A stretch of 64,000 nucleotides of DNA. Origin: Paguma larvata (Eukaryota > Chordata > Mammalia > Carnivora > Viverridae). The translations under genes were made by a program, and so were the position numbers. The stretch is taken from assembly GCA_030068075.1 (NCBI GenBank), contig CM057839.1, forward strand, positions 22,609,167 through 22,673,166, written 5' to 3'. Shown here in pieces: positions 60,571 through 64,000 of this stretch; the stretch's first letter is position 1, and each line of letters begins with the position of its first letter. The notes under the pieces were generated by a model. The model searched no databases. It was not told the origin of the DNA and was given only the letters and a program-made list of their open reading frames with translations.

Positions 60571-60825
60571 CCCAGTGATTAATGACAAAGGTTTTGCAAT
60601 CAAAGAGATCTCAATTTAAACAAAGCAAATAGCCTCTGCTAGCTATGTCACCTTGGGCTAAGTTTTTAAACCATCCTGGCATTGGTATCCTAATTGGTAA
60701 GATGGGGATCACATCATCTGTCCCTCATGTAATGGTAAAATTCAAATGACAGAGTATAAGTGAATGCTTATCACACATCCTTTCACTGATTAAGTGCTTA
60801 GAAAAGGCAGCTAGCAGAGGTAGAA
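60571..60825 (+). mobile_element. MIR, near full length
   Basis: CCCAGTGATTAATGACAAAG (tRNA-like head), GCTAGCTATGTCACCTTGGG, CTAAGTTTTTAAACCATCCT, TAAGATGGGGATCACATCAT, then TTCAAATGACAGAGTATAAG and TTAAGTGCTTAGAAAAGGC. The order and spacing are those of MIR, an ancient mammalian SINE. Confidence 0.82.
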
Positions 60826-61985
60826 AGCAGAAGCAGCTGTACTATAAAATTGTTGTAAATCTGTTTCTAACAGATTTTTAAGAGACTGTACTGGCCACAT
60901 GAATACCGCAGCATGAGAGGTATGCAGTTCAAGGTTTCACAAAGTATGAGCTCAGAAATCATAACAACTCTCCAAATATGTCCTCTAAAAATCTCTATAA
61001 AAACCAATGTCAACTATGGAGAGCTGAAAAACCTTATCAGAAGAAAAAAAGTTTGCTGATATCACCTTCACTATTTTTTTCTGGGCTCTTTTATTACTTT
61101 TCTTACTACACATATTGTCCCTGTGCACTTAAGCACAAAAATATTAAATCCTAGATTGTATATAAAAACTGTAGAAAACCTATTATTTACTATTTTGACC
61201 TTTACTCCTCTTGAGGCAATATCAAAGAATACAAATTTTAGACTTTGGTGTATTTTAAACAAAGCCTCCTAACTCAATTAGGTAAAAGTAAAAATACTTA
61301 AGGATATCTATTATGTTTTCAAATGTCCATTTAAAATCACTTTGAAAGAATTTAGGCAGAAGTTTAGCTATCCACTCTTTAAAACGTATTTGATAATAGA
61401 GTCTTTGCATAATTGTACAATTGCTGGAGATGCAATAACAAACAATAGACTCTGTCCTCATTAATGGACTGGTATCAGAAAAATCTTACCAACCTACAAT
61501 CCACATTAACATCGTGAAACTGAGATCCGTAGATTTTTCTCATGTTTGACAAATTCAGAACTCTCCGGCAATAGTCATTATACAGGGTTTACAGTCAGCA
61601 CCAGCTGGAATATGGGAGATTAACTTTGTAACTCCCCTGAGGTCATTCAGAATTTCGCCTGCCTGGATAGGTGTTTTGCAGTAACACGGACTGTAGTAAG
61701 GATATCAATAATACTTGCGGAAGAAACCATGTCTATGGGCAACTTGTCAGTAACTCACCTAGGAGCATTCCCACATCTAGAGTACCCAAAACAAACTGCA
61801 GGAGCACTGTTGCCTCAGATGGAAAATTATTGCAGAAAACCTTCATTCCCGCATAGTCTTCTATGATTAAAAGGTAGTCCTTGATTAAAACGTTCCAGTA
61901 AATCTAAATTAATTTGGAGGATAATTGCCATCTTTAGAATTTTGAAACTTGAACATTTAAAATCTGAATTAACTAGAGCTTTTTA
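60826..61985. other. Unclassified intergenic sequence
   Basis: No recognised gene or repeat. The frames at 61071-61461 (minus) and 61671-61856 (plus) show no domain. Confidence 0.5.
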
Positions 61986-61997
61986 AAAAGACCTTAT

Positions 61998-62266
61998 ATT
62001 GTGGCTATTGTTGATAATGCTGCCATAAAAACTGAAGTGCATGTATCCCCTTGAATCAGAATTTTTGTATCCTTTGGGTAAATACCTAGACTCTTAACCC
62101 TAGAGAACACACTGAAGGTTGCTGGAGGGGAGTTGGGTGTGGGAATGTATTAATGGGTGACGGATATTGTATGTAGATGATGAGCCACTAAATCCTGCAC
62201 CTGAAACTAATATTACATTTTATGTGAACTAACTAGAATTTAAATAAAAACTTGAAAGAAAAAAAT
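61998..62266 (+). mobile_element. L1 3' end with 5' inversion and TSD
   Basis: 61998 to about 62085 is antisense ORF2-end sequence (TGCATGTATCCCCTTGAATC, AGAATTTTTGTATCCTTTGG). From about 62088 the sequence is sense 3' UTR (ACCCTAGAGAACACACTGAA, GGTTGCTGGAGGGGAG, GAAACTAATATTACATTTTA, TTTAAATAAAAACTTG). The block is bounded by a 12-bp TSD AAAAGACCTTAT at 61986-61997 and 62267-62278. This is the twin-priming signature. Confidence 0.88.
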
Positions 62267-62279
62267 AAAAGACCTTATT

Positions 62280-62660
62280 TTTTAGAGCAGTTTTAGGTTC
62301 ATCTCAACATTGATGGGAAGGTACAGAGATTTCCCATGTAACTGTGTCCTCACACATGCAGAGCCTCCCCGTTATCAACATCTCCCACCAGAGTGATGCA
62401 TTTGTTACAACTGATGACACACACTGGCACATGATACTCACCTGAAGTCCATAGTTTACTTTAGAGTTTACTCTTGATGTTGAACATTCTTAGGTTTGGA
62501 AAACTGAATAATGATCCATTATTATGGTATCCTATAGAATGCATTCACTGTCCTTAAAGTCGTCCTGTATGCTCTATTCATTCATCCCCCTCCTCCCTAA
62601 CCCCTAGCAACAACATACTTGATGTTCAGAGATTGTTCCAAACAGTGTTAGTATTGCTTA
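62280..62660 (-). mobile_element. Old L1 3' region, antisense
   Basis: TTAGAGCAGTTTTAGGTTCA, CAGAGATTTCCCATGTAACT, CATTTGTTACAACTGATGAC, AGTCCATAGTTTACTTTAGA and CTCCCTAACCCCTAGCAACA. Clearly homologous to 54035-54350 in the same orientation. Confidence 0.75.
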
Positions 62661-62915
62661 GTGGTGGCATAAATGGGTGGCTACCATTATTTTTAAAATT
62701 TATCTCTGAATTATCAAAATACAAGAAACAATTTGGCAGCCTGACATCTTCCAATTCATATCGTGTATTCTTTTTCTAAAATGTTTTTCTCAATCTTGCC
62801 TGCTTTAATCAAGAGTTAATTACATGGCCAAAACAATGGAGGTAAATTTTAGCTTATAGGGGGATTTCATGACCCATGGAAATCGATTGTGAGTTCTAAT
62901 ATAAATTAACACCAA

Positions 62916-63114
62916 GGTGTCCCTGGGTGGGTCAGCCGCTTGAGTGACTGACTTTAGCTCAGATCATGATCTCATTGTCTGTGAGTTTGAGCCCCGCGTT
63001 GGGCTCAGTGGGGACAGCTCAGAGCCTGGAGCCTGCTTCAGATTCTGTGTCTCCCTTCTCTCTTCTCATCCCCCTCCTTGTGGTCTATCAAAAATAAATA
63101 AACATTATTTTTTA
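62916..63114 (+). mobile_element. Carnivora SINE
   Basis: GGTGTCCCTGGGTGGGTCAG head, GAGTTTGAGCCCCGCGTTGG core, CAGAGCCTGGAGCCTGCTTC, AAAAATAAATAAACATTATT tail. TSD ATAAATTAACACCAA (62901-62915) / ATAAATTAATACCAA (63115-63129), one mismatch. Confidence 0.95.
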
Positions 63115-63129
63115 ATAAATTAATACCAA

Positions 63130-63183
63130 TATGCTGGGAAAATTGGACAGCCACATGTAAAAGAATGAAACTGGACTACTTTC

Positions 63184-63231
<48 letters not shown>

Positions 63232-64000
63232 CTCAGAATGGGTTAAAAGGCTAAATGTGAGATCTGAAACCATAAAAATTCTCGAAGAGAGCACAGCAGT
63301 AATATTTCTGATGTCAGCCATAGAAATGCTTTTCTACATATGTCTCCTAAGGCAAGGGAGACAAAAGCAAAAATAAACTTGGGACTACATCAAAATAAGA
63401 AGCTTTTGCACAGTGAGGAAACCATCACCAAAACCAAATGGTAATCTACTGACTGCGAAAATTATTTGCAAAGTATATATTTGATAAGACGTTAATATCT
63501 AAAATGTACACAAGAATTTATACAATTCAAAACCAAAAATATCTGATTAACAAATGAGCAAAGACCTGACTAGACATCATTTCCAAAGAAGTCATACATA
63601 TGGCTAACTGACACATGAAAAGATGCTCAAATGCAAATCAAAACCACTATGAGACATCATCTTACATCTGTCAGAATAGCTAACATTAAAAAGATTAGAA
63701 ATAACAAATGTTGGCGAGGATATGAAGAAATAGGAATCCTCCTGCACTGTGGTGGGAATGCAAACTGGTGCAGCCACTGTGGAAAACAGTATGCAAGTTC
63801 CAAAAAAAAATTAAAAATATAAATACGATATAATCCAACAATCCCACTTCTAGGAATTTACCCAAGGAAATAAAAACATTAATTCAGAAAGATATATGCA
63901 CTCTTGTCTACTGCAGCAGTATTTACAATAGCCAAGATACAGGAGCAATCCAGATGTCCATCAAGCAATAGACAAATGGACAAAGAACATGTCCATTTAT
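63130..64000 (+). mobile_element. Old L1 ORF2 fragment, runs off the window
   Basis: Sense ORF2 3' half: TGGACAGCCACATGTAAAAG, GGGACTACATCAAAATAAGA, AAGAAGTCATACATATGGC, GAGACATCATCTTACATCTG, GGGAATGCAAACTGGTGCAG, AATCCCACTTCTAGGAATTT. The 3' end lies beyond the window. Frames are broken; the frame at 63631-63822 is a piece of it. Confidence 0.88.
63186..63230 (+). repeat. (AC)n microsatellite inside L1 ORF2
   Basis: About 22 AC units interrupting L1 ORF2 between GGACTACTTTCTAAC and TCTCAGAATGGGTTAAAAGG. L1 has an ACACC-ATACACA-like stretch at this point, a plausible seed. Confidence 0.95.

Overview
This is a carnivore nuclear DNA window, most likely from a cat-like (feliform) species. The main evidence is about 25 copies or fragments of the tRNA-derived Carnivora SINE. 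These copies open with a GGGGCGCCTGGGTGGCTCAG-type head, carry a B-box-like GTTCGAGCCC core and end in a CTCTCAAAAATAAATAAA tail, which is the felid style of this family rather than the dog style. Carnivoran L1 3' ends, MIR, MER20 and MaLR LTR relics fit a placental mammal. The whole window is AT-rich.

I find no convincing host gene, exon, RNA gene, CpG island or CRISPR array. The longest open frames fall in repeats: 38138-38677 is a (TTTC)n tract, 13026-13463 and 27710-28096 lie antisense to old L1 sequence, and 14661-14924 is an (AT)n/(TG)n array. The window reads as intergenic (or deep intronic) sequence built by successive retrotransposition.

Layout. 1-8.9 kb: AT-rich DNA with a young L1 3' end (1527-1749), three SINEs and three further L1 pieces, including a 5'-inverted copy at 7312-7732. 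9-14.6 kb: unclassified sequence, then an old antisense L1 holding a SINE and a MER20 relic. 14.6-16.3 kb: an (AT)n/(TG)n complex with a duplicated flank and a third copy downstream, plus a solo MaLR LTR. 16.3-24.4 kb: mostly unclassified. 24.4-26.1 kb: an L1/SINE-fragment junction and three SINEs within 1 kb. 27-34 kb: a belt of old L1 fragments, one Tigger-like and one hAT-Charlie-like DNA transposon relic. 36-38.6 kb: SINEs and a long polypyrimidine tract of about 410 bp. 40-53.5 kb: SINEs (including two head-to-tail at one target), two younger L1 3' ends, one MaLR LTR and long unclassified stretches. 53.5-57.75 kb: an LTR apparently split by an antisense L1 that itself holds SINEs. 58.8-64 kb: MaLR LTR, MIR, SINEs, a second 5'-inverted L1, and an L1 that runs off the window end.

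No genes act together here. The informative content is insertion history: many inserts have readable target-site duplications (TSDs), so relative ages and nesting can be ordered. Family names of old elements come from remembered consensus features, not from a database search.
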